Of a stretch of DNA of 64,000 nucleotides, positions 51,924-62,183 are shown piece by piece. This stretch comes from Neoroseomonas lacus (lineage in GTDB: Bacteria; Pseudomonadota; Alphaproteobacteria; Acetobacterales; Acetobacteraceae): positions 1 through 64,000 of the forward strand of contig NZ_BMKW01000004.1 of NCBI RefSeq assembly GCF_014644535.1, given 5' to 3'. The notes under the pieces were generated by a model, which saw only the letters and a program-made list of their open reading frames with translations, searched no databases and was not told the DNA's origin. Position numbers and translations under genes: made by a program. Every line of letters starts with the position of its first letter. Position 1 is the stretch's first letter.

Positions 51924-51936
51924 CGGAGGAAGCACC

Positions 51937-53022
51937 ATGGCGACACGGATGATGCTGCTGGTCGGGACCAAGAAGGGCGCCTTCATCCTCGAGGGCGATG
52001 CGGCGCGGCGCGACTGGTCGCTGCGCGGGCCTTTCTGCGAGACTTGGCCGATCAACCAAGTGATCGCCGACCCGAAGACCGGGACGATCTGGGCGGCCGG
52101 CGGCAATGAATGGTTCGGCCCGGCAGTATGGCGCTCGACCGATGGCGGGGCGAGCTGGACGCATTCGAGCGCCGGCCTCGCCTATGCGGCCGGAGAGACG
52201 CCGATCAAATCCGCCTGGTCGCTGGCGTTGGGACCGACCGGCACGCTGTGGGCGGGGGTCGAGCCGGCAGGGCTGTTCCGCAGCGACGACGGGGGTGACA
52301 ACTGGACGCATGTGACCGCCCTGACCGAACACCCCAGCCGCGCCGACTGGCAGCCGGGCGGCGGCGGGATGATCCTGCATGGGATCCTGCCCCACCCGAC
52401 CGACCCGGATCGGCTGTGGGTGGCGATCTCGGTGGCCGGCGTGTTTGCTACCGAGGATGGTGGCGCGAGCTGGGCACCGCGCAACCGCGGCACGCGCCAG
52501 GACTACGCGCCCGAGGGCGAGCGTTACCCTGAACACGGCCAGTGCGTGCATGCGCTGGCGATGGGGGCGGGCAATCCCGACCGGCTGTACCAGCAGAACC
52601 ATTGCGGCATGTACCGCAGCGACGATGGCGGGCGGGGCTGGACCAGCATCGAGGCGGGGCTGCCGTCGAGCTTCGGTTTTCCGGCCGTGGCGCATCCGCG
52701 CGACCCCGACACGCTGTTCCTGTTGCCGCTGAATGGCGACCAGGCGGGGCGCTTCATGCCGGATGCCGCTGCCGCGGTGTGGCGCACGCGCGATGCGGGG
52801 GCGAGTTGGCAGGCGCTGCGCCAGGGGCTGCCGCAGGCCAGTGCCTATTTCGGCGTGCTGCGGCAGGCCATGGCGGCGGACACGCTGGAGCCGGCCGGCG
52901 TCTATTTCGGCACCAGCGGCGGTGCGCTGTTCGCCAGCGCGGATGAGGGCGAGGCCTGGTCCTGCATCGCCGAGCACCTGCCGACCATCCTCAGCGTCGA
53001 GGCGCTGGTGCGCGATGGCTGA
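51937..53022 (+). CDS. BNR/sialidase-like beta-propeller protein
   Basis: This is a 361-aa cytoplasmic propeller without a signal peptide. Asp-box motifs recur: RSTDGGASWTH, RSDDGGDNWTH, ATEDGGASWAP, RSDDGGRGWTS and RTRDAGASWQA. The fold is that of sialidases and photosystem II stability factors, but sialidase catalytic residues are not evident, so enzymatic function is doubtful. Its stop overlaps the MoaD-like gene by 8 bases. GGAGGA precedes the ATG. It may belong to the arsR transcript. Confidence 0.85.
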   Translation: MATRMMLLVGTKKGAFILEGDAARRDWSLRGPFCETWPINQVIADPKTGTIWAAGGNEWFGPAVWRSTDGGASWTHSSAGLAYAAGETPIKSAWSLALGPTGTLWAGVEPAGLFRSDDGGDNWTHVTALTEHPSRADWQPGGGGMILHGILPHPTDPDRLWVAISVAGVFATEDGGASWAPRNRGTRQDYAPEGERYPEHGQCVHALAMGAGNPDRLYQQNHCGMYRSDDGGRGWTSIEAGLPSSFGFPAVAHPRDPDTLFLLPLNGDQAGRFMPDAAAAVWRTRDAGASWQALRQGLPQASAYFGVLRQAMAADTLEPAGVYFGTSGGALFASADEGEAWSCIAEHLPTILSVEALVRDG

Positions 53023-53287
53023 GCCGGCCTGCGTCTTCCTGCCGGACGCGCTGGTGCGCCTGTTTCCCGGCGCGCCGCGACAGGTGGCGGTGAACGCCGG
53101 CTCCGTGGCGGAGGCGATCGCGGAACTCGAGCGCCGCTGGCCCGGCATGGCCGACCGGCTGTGCGATTCGTCGCCGGCGATCCGCCGGCACCTCAAGATA
53201 TTCGTCGAGGGCGAGCGCGCCGGGCTGGATACCCCCATCAGGCCCGGCGGCGAGATGCTGGTGATGACCGCCGTCAGCGGCGGCTGA
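53015..53287 (+). CDS. MoaD/ThiS-like ubiquitin-fold sulfur carrier
   Basis: This is a 90-aa beta-grasp protein that ends in AVSGG, the exposed Gly-Gly tail which in MoaD and ThiS is adenylated and thiocarboxylated. The start FLPDALVRLFPGAPRQVAV, the helix SVAEAIAELERRWPGMADRL and HLKIFVEGERAG fit the fold. No E1-like MoeB/ThiF gene is near, so it would use one elsewhere. It overlaps the BNR-like gene by 8 bases, indicating linked function. Confidence 0.85.
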   Translation: MAEPACVFLPDALVRLFPGAPRQVAVNAGSVAEAIAELERRWPGMADRLCDSSPAIRRHLKIFVEGERAGLDTPIRPGGEMLVMTAVSGG

Positions 53288-53354
53288 GCGTGGCGGCGGG
53301 CAACCTTACCCGGAGCGAAACGTTGACAGCGGTGACGATCGAGGAGGAATTCCG

Positions 53355-53921
53355 ATGCCCCCAATGTCCCGCCTGCTGGGCCTGGCCCTGATAACCGCGG
53401 TGATTGCCGCCGCGCCCGCCTGGGCCCAGGCGCCGGCGCCGCTGTCCTTCGTCCAGCCGCTGTCGCCCTCGGCGGCCATGGTGGTGCAGGAAAGGCTGCG
53501 CGAGGCGGGCGTCTATATGGGCGCTGCCGATGGCGTCTGGGGGCCGGAGAGCCAGACCGCGCTCGATCGTTTCCAGCAGGCGCGGGGCATGGCGGTGACC
53601 GGGTCGATGAACCTGGCGACCGCGCAGGCGCTGGGCGTGGGACTGCCGCGGCTGCTGCCGCCGCCGGCGATGCCGGAACCGGCCGCCGCCGCGCCGGCGC
53701 CGACCGCGCTCAGTCCCGTCGCGGTGCGCAACGTGCAGAACCGGCTGCGTGCGCTCGGCTTCTACCGGGCGGCACCGGATGGGCTGTGGGGCGCCGGCAC
53801 CCAGGCGGCGCTGGAACGCTTCCAGCGTGGCCGCGGGCTTGAGGCGAACGGGCAGATCAACCCGACCACCGCCCAGGCGCTGGGGTTAAACCCGAGCAAC
53901 CTCGAGGCACCCGCGCGATAA
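53355..53921 (+). CDS. Exported protein with two peptidoglycan-binding domains
   Basis: This is a 188-aa protein with a signal peptide (AAPAWAQA) and two PG_binding_1 repeats: VVQERLREAGVYMGAADGVWGPESQTAL (in part) at about 43-95, and VQNRLRALGFYRAAPDGLWGAGTQAALERFQ (in part) at about 127-178. A Pro/Ala linker joins them. No catalytic domain is present, so it probably decorates or anchors to the cell wall. The following 221 bases show no gene. Confidence 0.88.
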   Translation: MPPMSRLLGLALITAVIAAAPAWAQAPAPLSFVQPLSPSAAMVVQERLREAGVYMGAADGVWGPESQTALDRFQQARGMAVTGSMNLATAQALGVGLPRLLPPPAMPEPAAAAPAPTALSPVAVRNVQNRLRALGFYRAAPDGLWGAGTQAALERFQRGRGLEANGQINPTTAQALGLNPSNLEAPAR

Positions 53922-54142
53922 AGGGTGATGACCGCAGGTGCGAACGCACCGAAGGTCTGAATCACGCTCCGGCGCCGCCAACGGCCGAAGCGATTCGGCA
54001 CGACACGCTGCAACGAGCCAGGCGCGCATGGCGCGACCGTGCCGAAGGCGCCAACCGTTGCGGCCGGCCACGTCACTACGCGCGGCAAGGCAACCCGCCC
54101 GCGCGGCGCCCGGCATCAGCGGGGCCAGATGAGCAGGGGTCG

Positions 54143-55165
54143 TCAGGCCGCGCGCGGGGCATCCTCTGGCGCCGCCACCTGTGCCACGCCGAGCGGTTCG
54201 CCTGCCGCGATGCGCGCGGCGTTGCCGAGGGTGACCGCGGCGATGGCACCAAGCGCCTCGACCGTGAAGAAGGCCTGATGGCCGGTGACCAGCACATTGG
54301 GGAAGGTCAGCAGCCGCGCGATGACGTCATCGGCCAGGATCTCATTCGACAGATCCTCGAAGAACAGATCGGCCTCCTGTTCGTAGACATCCATCGCAAG
54401 GCCGCCGAGCTGGCCCGATTTCAGGGCATCGATCGCCGCTTCCGCGTCCAGCAGCCCGCCGCGGCTGGTATTGACGAGGATCAGCCCGCGCCGGGCGATG
54501 GCGAGGGTCTCGGCGCGGACGACATGGTGCGTCTCGGGCGTCAGCGGGCAGTGCAGCGTCAGGATATCGGCCTCGGCGGCGATGGCGCGTGGTTCGGCAT
54601 AGACGACGCCGATCGCCTGCAGGGCGGGATCCGGATGCACATCATGGGCAAGCACGCGGCAGCCGAAGCCGGCGCTCAGGATGCGCGCGACGATGGCGCC
54701 GATCTTGCCGGTGCCGATCACGCCCACAGTCTTGCCGTGCAGGTCGAAGCCGAGCAGCCCTTCCAACGCGAAATTGCCGTCCCGCGTGCGCTGATACGCA
54801 CGGTGGATGCCGCGTATCAGGGCAAGCATCAGCCCGATCGTGAATTCGGCAACCGCATGAGGTGAATAGGCCGGCACGCGCGCGACCGTGAAACCGAGCC
54901 GGCGTGCCGCCGCCAGGTCCACATTGTTGAAGCCGGCGCAGCGAAGCAGCACGACCTTGGTGCCCCCCGCGGCGAGCCGTTCCAGCACCGCTGCCGACAG
55001 GTTGTCATTCACGAAGGCGCAAACCGCATCGGCCCCCGCCGCGAGCGGCGCAGTTTCCACGGCAAGGCGCGGTTCGAGGTAGGTAATCTCGTGCCCCGCC
55101 GCCGTCGGGTCCGCTTCGAAGCTGCGGCGGTCATAGGCCTTGGTGCTGAACATGGTGATGCGCAT
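54143..55165 (-). CDS. ldhA: D-lactate dehydrogenase-like 2-hydroxyacid dehydrogenase
   Basis: This is a 340-aa NAD-dependent enzyme close to E. coli-type LdhA. It begins [16 protein letters not shown] and has [29 protein letters not shown], the LdhA-specific [11 protein letters not shown], and catalytic His in VTGHQAFFT. It would interconvert pyruvate and D-lactate. ATG at 55165 matches the family start; the upstream extension is shadow. It lies downstream of the AspT-like transporter gene on the same strand, 116 bases away. Confidence 0.9.
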   Translation of the reverse strand: MRITMFSTKAYDRRSFEADPTAAGHEITYLEPRLAVETAPLAAGADAVCAFVNDNLSAAVLERLAAGGTKVVLLRCAGFNNVDLAAARRLGFTVARVPAYSPHAVAEFTIGLMLALIRGIHRAYQRTRDGNFALEGLLGFDLHGKTVGVIGTGKIGAIVARILSAGFGCRVLAHDVHPDPALQAIGVVYAEPRAIAAEADILTLHCPLTPETHHVVRAETLAIARRGLILVNTSRGGLLDAEAAIDALKSGQLGGLAMDVYEQEADLFFEDLSNEILADDVIARLLTFPNVLVTGHQAFFTVEALGAIAAVTLGNAARIAAGEPLGVAQVAAPEDAPRAA

Positions 55166-55281
55166 CGGGATCTCCGCACCTATTGCAGATCGCGTTCGGG
55201 TGGGTTCAACCGAACGCGCGAAGAGGCTCGTCGAAGAATGCCAGGGGCAGGCGGTGTGAACGCAGGTGAACACAGCATGCT

Positions 55282-56856
55282 CTACTGGCCGAGCATGAGT
55301 TGCACAGCGACGATCTTGGCGATGGTCATGGTGGGGAACACGATGGCGTAACCGATATCGGCGCGGTCCGAACCGAGCAGCCGGTTCGCGCCCGCCAGGA
55401 TCGCCGGGTTGCCGGTGGCCCCGGCGCAGACGCCGAACAGGTCGTCGATGCTGATGCGCAGCAGCAGATGGCCGATGAGCAGCACGGTCAGCACGATCGT
55501 CGCGAGCACCAGCGCCGCGCCTGCCAGCACCGCCGGTCCCTGCGCGGCGACCGTATCCACGAAGGGCCGGCCGGAGGCGATCGCCACCTGGCCGAGGAAG
55601 ATCGACAGGCCGAAATTGCGCAGCACCATGTTGGCCGCGACCGGCATCCGCCAACCGATGCCAAAGCTGCTGCCGCGCCAGCCGAGGATGAGGGCGACCA
55701 CCAACGGCCCGCCGGCGACGCCAAGGCTGAAGCCGCCCCCGCCCGGCAGCGGGATGCTGATCATGCCGACCAGCAATCCCAGCGCCATGCCGATGCCGAT
55801 CGAGACGAAGGAGAGTTCCGCATTTCCCTTCACGCTGTCGCCGAAATGGGCGGCAACCTCGGGCCGGCGTCCGCTCTCGGCCAGCAGCACCAGGACATCG
55901 CCGTATTCCAGCTCGAGCTCCGGGCCAGCCGGCATCACCGAATCGCCGCGGCGCACCTGCGCAACGCGGATCGGGAATGGCGGCATCGGCATGGTCGCCA
56001 GGGTGCGGCCGCGAAAGGCGGGCTTCGAGACTATGACGCGGACCATGTCGTAGGCGGCGCGATCCTTGCCGAGCCGGCCTTCCTCCTCCTCGCCGAGCAG
56101 GGCGACGGCCTGGTCGATGGCGGCGGGCGGGCCAAGGATCAACAGGCCGTCACCGCCGGCGAGGCGCGCGCCGGGCTCGGCGGGTGCGTTCTGATGCTCG
56201 CGCCGCATGGCGACGACCGTGACGCCCGCCGGCAGGCCGGCCGTGATCTCGGCGACGGTGCACGGGGCGCGGCCGGGCCGCAGCGTCACCTCCGCATGGC
56301 GCAGGGCCGGGGCGGCGACCGGGATCGTCGGGCGGAACAGGCGCAGCATGAAGCTCATCAGCAGGATCGGGCCGATGACGCCGATCGGATAGGCCACGGC
56401 ATAGCCGATGGTCGGTTCCGGCCCGCCGCCGGCGGCCGTGATCGCCGCCTGCAGGGCCGAGGTGCTGGTGCCCGCGCCGGCGAACATGCCTGCCTGGGTC
56501 GCGGCCGGCAGGCCGAGCAGGCCGCCGACCGCCTGCGCGGCGAACAGCGCCGCGACGACGGCGACGAGGGCGAGGAGAATCCAGCGCAGCCCCGGCCCCT
56601 TGAGCCCGGCGACGCATTGCGGCCCGTACTGGATGCCGGTGCCATACAGGAACATCAGCAGGCCGAGCGTGCCGACGAGGCCGGGTGGGGCGGAGCGCGG
56701 GGCTATCGCGCCGATGGCGAGGCCCGAGAACAGCACCGCGCCGGCACCGAAGGTGACGCCGAGCACAGGGACCTGGCCGAGCGCATATCCGAGGCCGATC
56801 GCCATGAAGAGGGCCAGCATGGGCGAGCCCTCCAGAATGCCAGCAAGCAGATCCAC
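55282..56856 (-). CDS. AspT/YidE-family transporter with two TrkA-C domains
   Basis: This is a 524-aa membrane protein of the aspartate:alanine exchanger family. Two homologous membrane halves (about residues 1-180 and 345-524) carry [10 protein letters not shown] and [15 protein letters not shown] in the first half, and [21 protein letters not shown] at the end of the second. Two RCK_C/TrkA-C domains lie between them (about 185-335). Substrates are probably carboxylates or amino acids, and the neighbouring LdhA-like gene suggests an organic acid, which is inference. Confidence 0.9.
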   Translation of the reverse strand: MDLLAGILEGSPMLALFMAIGLGYALGQVPVLGVTFGAGAVLFSGLAIGAIAPRSAPPGLVGTLGLLMFLYGTGIQYGPQCVAGLKGPGLRWILLALVAVVAALFAAQAVGGLLGLPAATQAGMFAGAGTSTSALQAAITAAGGGPEPTIGYAVAYPIGVIGPILLMSFMLRLFRPTIPVAAPALRHAEVTLRPGRAPCTVAEITAGLPAGVTVVAMRREHQNAPAEPGARLAGGDGLLILGPPAAIDQAVALLGEEEEGRLGKDRAAYDMVRVIVSKPAFRGRTLATMPMPPFPIRVAQVRRGDSVMPAGPELELEYGDVLVLLAESGRRPEVAAHFGDSVKGNAELSFVSIGIGMALGLLVGMISIPLPGGGGFSLGVAGGPLVVALILGWRGSSFGIGWRMPVAANMVLRNFGLSIFLGQVAIASGRPFVDTVAAQGPAVLAGAALVLATIVLTVLLIGHLLLRISIDDLFGVCAGATGNPAILAGANRLLGSDRADIGYAIVFPTMTIAKIVAVQLMLGQ

Positions 56857-56924
56857 CTTGGCGTCTCCCGCGGTCGTGTTCTACGGCGCGACCGGCGGGC
56901 GGAATGCTCGCGCGTTCGGAGCCC

Positions 56925-57197
56925 CTAATGCAACGTGAAGACGCCATTCGCGTAACGGAGTTCCGCCGGGCGGGTCAGCGCGGCGGAGGCGACGCGCACC
57001 GAATGCAGCGGGCCTTCGATCTCGCGCTTCCAGAAATCGAGGAAGCGGGTCAGCTCCGGGAATTCGGGCGCCAGATCCACCTTCTGCCAGACGAAGGTCT
57101 GCAGGACATGCGGGTGGTCGGGCATGTGGTAGAGCACCTCGGCCGTCGTGACGCGCCAGTCGGGGATACGGAGGATCGGTTCCAGTCCCTGCAGCAC
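56925..57197 (-). CDS. usg: Usg-family small protein
   Basis: This is a 90-aa protein. The blocks RVTTAEVLYHMPDHPHVLQTFVWQ (in part), DLAPEFPELTRFLDFW and EIEGPLHSVRVAS match the alphaproteobacterial Usg family, first seen upstream of trp genes in Caulobacter; function unknown. The start is GTG at 57197 with AAGGAAAG upstream. It is divergent from groES across 308 bases that contain the heat-shock control region. Confidence 0.85.
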   Translation of the reverse strand: MLQGLEPILRIPDWRVTTAEVLYHMPDHPHVLQTFVWQKVDLAPEFPELTRFLDFWKREIEGPLHSVRVASAALTRPAELRYANGVFTLH

Positions 57198-57335
57198 CGT
57201 GGTCTTTCCTTTCCCTTGAGGGTGGTGAGCCGTGCGGTTCCCATATCGCTAGCACCCTGTGCCGGTGCCTTGCTGTAATCAGGATGACATGTGCGGCGCA
57301 GCGGATGGCAAGAAAAATCTTGTATAATCAAATCA

Positions 57336-57362
57336 TTAGCACTCATGCACGACGAGTGCTGC
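57336..57362 (+). promoter_or_regulatory. CIRCE element 1 (HrcA operator)
   Basis: TTAGCACTC-N9-GAGTGCTGC differs from the consensus TTAGCACTC-N9-GAGTGCTAA only at the last two bases. HrcA binds it to repress groESL. It lies immediately upstream of the promoter at 57370. Confidence 0.93.
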
Positions 57363-57369
57363 CGAACGC

Positions 57370-57398
57370 TTGACGTGCCATGACCCGAAGGCTACATC
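57370..57398 (+). promoter_or_regulatory. groESL promoter
   Basis: TTGACG (-35) and TACATC (-10) are separated by 17 bases. The box pair lies exactly between the two CIRCE elements, placing the start of transcription in or beside CIRCE 2. Confidence 0.65.
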
Positions 57399-57399
57399 G

Positions 57400-57426
57400 C
57401 TGGCACTCCTCTGGGGGGAGTGCTAA
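57400..57426 (+). promoter_or_regulatory. CIRCE element 2 (HrcA operator)
   Basis: CTGGCACTC-N9-GAGTGCTAA has a perfect right arm and two changes in the left arm. It falls at the predicted transcription start. Two CIRCE copies flanking the promoter would give tight HrcA repression. Confidence 0.9.
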
Positions 57427-57505
57427 CGGCCGGTGCGCTTCGGTGGCTGGCCAGGCTTCCCAGGGCGAGCCGTCATCAACCCGAGGCTCTCAGGAGAGGA
57501 CACTC

Positions 57506-57820
57506 ATGACCTTCCGTCCCCTGCACGACCGCGTTCTCGTTCGCCGCGTCACCGCGGAAGAAAAGACTGCCGGCGGCATCATCATCCCCGACACCGCCAA
57601 GGAAAAGCCGCAGGAAGGCGAAGTCGTCTCTGTCGGCGCGGGCATCATCAACGAGAAGGGCGAGATCCGCCCGCTCGACGTGAAGGCCGGCGACCGCATC
57701 CTGTTCGGCAAGTGGTCCGGCACCGAGGTGAAGCTCGATGGCGAGGAGCTCCTGATCATGAAGGAGTCCGACATCATGGGCATCCTCGAGGGCGTGTCCG
57801 CCGCGAAGAAGGCCGCCTGA
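57506..57820 (+). CDS. groS: Co-chaperonin GroES
   Basis: This is a 104-aa Gro[15 protein letters not shown], the mobile loop [21 protein letters not shown] (in part), [18 protein letters not shown] and ESDIMGIL are standard. AGGAGAGGA precedes the ATG. It caps GroEL during protein folding. It is the first gene of groESL, 52 bases before groEL. Confidence 0.98.
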   Translation: MTFRPLHDRVLVRRVTAEEKTAGGIIIPDTAKEKPQEGEVVSVGAGIINEKGEIRPLDVKAGDRILFGKWSGTEVKLDGEELLIMKESDIMGILEGVSAAKKAA

Positions 57821-57866
57821 GGCGCCGCTTCGCGACCATCCGACGCAACACAGAATTCAGAGGTAG

Positions 57867-59516
<1,650 letters not shown>

Positions 59517-59523
59517 TCGGGTC

Positions 59524-59556
59524 GGGGCGGTCTTGCGGGACCGCCCCTTCCTTTTC
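59524..59556 (+). terminator. Rho-independent terminator of groESL
   Basis: GGGGCGGTC-TTGCGG-GACCGCCCC is a 9-bp perfect stem beginning 8 bases after the groEL stop, followed by a T-rich tract (TTCCTTTTCC). Confidence 0.85.
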
Positions 59557-59661
59557 CCTGCCTCAATCGCCGGCGCACGCATTCGCGTGCTTGGCTTTCG
59601 CGCCCTGCACTGCCGCATTGGCGACGACATGCCGTATGGGCGCGGTCGCGCTTTGTGCTCG

Positions 59662-59693
59662 CGGATCGAGGCTTGGCCTCGATCCGTTTTTTT
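59662..59693 (+). terminator. Strong terminator without an upstream gene
   Basis: CGGATCGAGGC-TTG-GCCTCGATCCG is an 11-bp perfect stem followed by seven T. It lies 115 bases after the groEL terminator. No open frame with a ribosome-binding site ends here, so it may end a small RNA or back up the first terminator. Confidence 0.85.
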
Positions 59694-59787
59694 GTGTGCG
59701 CCGCCGACGGGCCGTATGCCCACGATCCCCTATGGCGCGCGGATGCGAAGGTGCTAAGGACCGGCCAACGCTACCAGGGACCGTCCG

Positions 59788-60768
59788 ATGAAACGCCGCA
59801 GCCTGCTTCTCACCCCGACGTTATTCGTCCCGGGTCTCGCCCTCGCGCAGGACAGCGCCTGGCGGCCCAGTCGCCCGGTGACGATGATCGTCCCCTACGC
59901 CGCCGGCGGAGGCACCGACATCGTCGGGCGCGAATTCGCGCAGATCCTGTCGCAGAAGCTCGGCCAGCCGGTGGTGGTGGATAATCGTGGCGGCGCCGGC
60001 GGCTCGATCGGCACGCTCCAGGCGGTGCGGTCGCGGCCGGATGGTTACACCTTCCTCTATGCCGTTTCCTCGAACATCGTCATCAACCCGCATGTCTATC
60101 GCACGCCCGAGCGCGACGACCCCGCGCGCGTGCTGCTGCCCGCCGGGATCGTCGCCAACTACCAGTACATCCTGGTGGGCAATCCGCGCTTCCCGGCGAC
60201 CAACCTGCAGGAACTGATCGCGCTGGCGAAGGCGCAGCCCGGCGAGATCACCTTCAGCCATTCGGGCAATGGCGGGAACAACCACCTGGCCGGCAAGCTG
60301 CTCGCGCGCATGGCGGGCATCGACATCGGCGACGTCGCCTATCGCGGCACCTCGCCGGCGCTGATGGATGCGGTGAACGGCACGGTGCAGTTCAACATCT
60401 CCTCCCCGCCGCCGGCGATCCCGCTGGTGCGCGAGGGCCAGCTGCGCGCCATCGCGGTGACCGGCGCGCGCCGTTCGCCGACCTTCCCCGATGTGCCGAC
60501 CGTCGCCGAGCAGGGCCTGCCCGGCTACAACGTCACCGGCTGGCATGGCGTGTTCTACCCGGCGGGCACCTCGGCCGAGCCGCTCACCGCGCTGCGCACC
60601 GCGGTGGCCGAGATCGCCGCGCTGCCGGCCTTCCATGACAAGCTCGGCCGTGATGGGCTGGAGCCGCTCGCCGCCCCGGTCAGCATCGAGGCCTTCGCGG
60701 CGCAGGTGCGTGACGAACACGCCTTCTGGGGCCGCACCATCCCGGAACTCGGCATTCGCGTGGAATGA
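59788..60768 (+). CDS. Bug/TctC-family periplasmic solute-binding protein
   Basis: This is a 326-aa binding protein of the tripartite tricarboxylate transporter (Bug) type. A signal peptide ends LALAQD. WRPSRPVTMIVPYAAGGGTD (in part), VVVDNRGGAGGSIGT and FPDVPTVAEQGLPGYNVTGWHG (in part) are signature blocks. Its ligand is probably a carboxylate. No TctA/TctB membrane genes are adjacent, which is common for the many orphan Bug proteins of Acetobacteraceae and Burkholderiales. Confidence 0.93.
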   Translation: MKRRSLLLTPTLFVPGLALAQDSAWRPSRPVTMIVPYAAGGGTDIVGREFAQILSQKLGQPVVVDNRGGAGGSIGTLQAVRSRPDGYTFLYAVSSNIVINPHVYRTPERDDPARVLLPAGIVANYQYILVGNPRFPATNLQELIALAKAQPGEITFSHSGNGGNNHLAGKLLARMAGIDIGDVAYRGTSPALMDAVNGTVQFNISSPPPAIPLVREGQLRAIAVTGARRSPTFPDVPTVAEQGLPGYNVTGWHGVFYPAGTSAEPLTALRTAVAEIAALPAFHDKLGRDGLEPLAAPVSIEAFAAQVRDEHAFWGRTIPELGIRVE

Positions 60769-61001
60769 TGGCGGCGGCGGAATGCGCTCCTGGCGCGTTC
60801 CGCGGCCGTCATGCGAAGGACGCGCTGCTCAGCTTTTGTTGACGGCGCCTTTCCGATCTGCGCGTCATTTGCGTCCATTCGTGTCTCGTCTCGCCTTGCC
60901 GTGCCTCCGGACACCCGGTCGCCCCCAAGCCGATCCGGGGGACGGCTGGAAAACAACCCCGGCACGAGGCCGCGGGACGGCGAGGTAAGGAGACAGGTCG
61001 C

Positions 61002-61205
61002 ATGGCGACGGGCACCGTGAAGTGGTTCAACGCGACGAAGGGCTTCGGCTTCATCGTTCCGCAAGATGGTGGCAAGGACGTCTTCGTCCATATCACCGCC
61101 GTTCAGAAGGCCGGGCTGACCGGCCTCGATGAAAACCAGAAGGTCAGCTACGACGTCGAGAACGAGCGCGGCAAGGCCGCCGCCGTCAACCTGAAGCCAC
61201 TGTAA
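61002..61205 (+). CDS. cspA: Cold-shock protein CspA family
   Basis: This is a 67-aa single cold-shock domain with RNP1 (KGFGFIVP) and RNP2 (VFVHITAV). It binds single-stranded RNA and DNA and melts secondary structure. AAGGAG precedes the ATG. The 233-base region upstream (60769-61001) has no gene and may be a long structured leader, as in other csp genes, although no known motif is recognised. Confidence 0.95.
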   Translation: MATGTVKWFNATKGFGFIVPQDGGKDVFVHITAVQKAGLTGLDENQKVSYDVENERGKAAAVNLKPL

Positions 61206-61229
61206 GGCGCGCGGCGCGCCACGGCTGTG

Positions 61230-62183
61230 ATGTTCACGCTCGCGGAACTTGAAGCGGCGGCGCGCCTCGTCCATCAGGCTTTTCCACCCACCCCGCAGAT
61301 CGCCTGGCCGCTGCTCGCGGCGCGCTGCGGGGTGGATGTGCATGTCAAGCACGAGAACCACACCCCCACCGGTGCCTTCAAGCTGCGCGGTGGGCTCGTC
61401 TACATGGAGCGGCTGCAGCGCGAACGCCCCGACGTGGTGGGCGTGGTCAGCGCGACGCGCGGCAATCACGGCCAGGCGCTCGCCTATGCCGGGCAGCGCC
61501 ATGGCGTGGAGGTCACCATCCTCGTCCCGCGTGGCAACAGTGCCGAGAAGAACGCCGCGATGCGCGCCTTCGGCGCCCGTCTGATCGAACATGGCGAGGA
61601 TTTCGACGCGGCGCGGGAAGAAGCCATGCGCCTCGCTGTCGCCGAGGGGCTGGAATTCGCGCCTTCCTTCGCGCCCGACCTGGTGAAGGGCGTGGCAACC
61701 TATGCGTTGGAATTCTTCCGCGACGCGCCGCCGCTCGATGCTCTCTACGTGCCGATCGGGATGGGTTCGGGCATCTGCGGGTGTATCATGGCGCGCGACC
61801 TGCTTGGGCTGACCACGCAGATCATCGGCGTGCAGTCGACTGGCGCGCCATCGTATGCCTTGTCCTTCGCCGCCGGCCATGTGGTGACGACGCCGCGCGC
61901 CGAGACGCTGGCCGATGGCATGGCCACACGCGTGCCCGATGCCGGCGCACTCGCCATCATCCGCGCCGGCGCGGCGCGCATCGTCACCGTGACGGATGAC
62001 GAGGTCGCCGCCGCCATCCGCGCCTATTGGCAGGACACGCACAACCTCGCCGAAGGGGCCGGTGCCGCGCCGCTCGCCGCGCTGCTGCAGGAACGCGAGG
62101 CGATGCGCGGCAAGCGCGTTGGTCTGGTGCTGTGCGGCGGCAATATCGACCTCGACCTGTTCCGCGACTGGGTGGCCGCATGA
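61230..62183 (+). CDS. PLP-dependent threonine dehydratase-like enzyme
   Basis: This is a 317-aa fold-type II PLP enzyme. The PLP lysine is K51 in HTPTGAFKLRGG, with the asparagine loop SATRGNHGQALAYAG, the phosphate cradle GMGSGICG and the C-terminal LCGGNIDLDLF. It lacks a C-terminal ACT domain, so it is a catabolic threonine/serine or hydroxy-amino-acid dehydratase. ATG at 61230 was chosen over the adjacent GTG 61227. The stop overlaps the amidohydrolase start (ATGA), implying a joint pathway. Confidence 0.88.
   Translation: MFTLAELEAAARLVHQAFPPTPQIAWPLLAARCGVDVHVKHENHTPTGAFKLRGGLVYMERLQRERPDVVGVVSATRGNHGQALAYAGQRHGVEVTILVPRGNSAEKNAAMRAFGARLIEHGEDFDAAREEAMRLAVAEGLEFAPSFAPDLVKGVATYALEFFRDAPPLDALYVPIGMGSGICGCIMARDLLGLTTQIIGVQSTGAPSYALSFAAGHVVTTPRAETLADGMATRVPDAGALAIIRAGAARIVTVTDDEVAAAIRAYWQDTHNLAEGAGAAPLAALLQEREAMRGKRVGLVLCGGNIDLDLFRDWVAA

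Noticed and set aside
51480..53287. BNR protein as an active sialidase
   Set aside because: The Asp boxes show the propeller fold only. The Arg triad and catalytic Tyr/Glu of sialidases could not be located, and there is no signal peptide.
55300..56928. 542-aa plus-strand frame
   Set aside because: It is antisense to the AspT-like transporter gene, has low-complexity Arg/Asp/His composition, and carries no motif.
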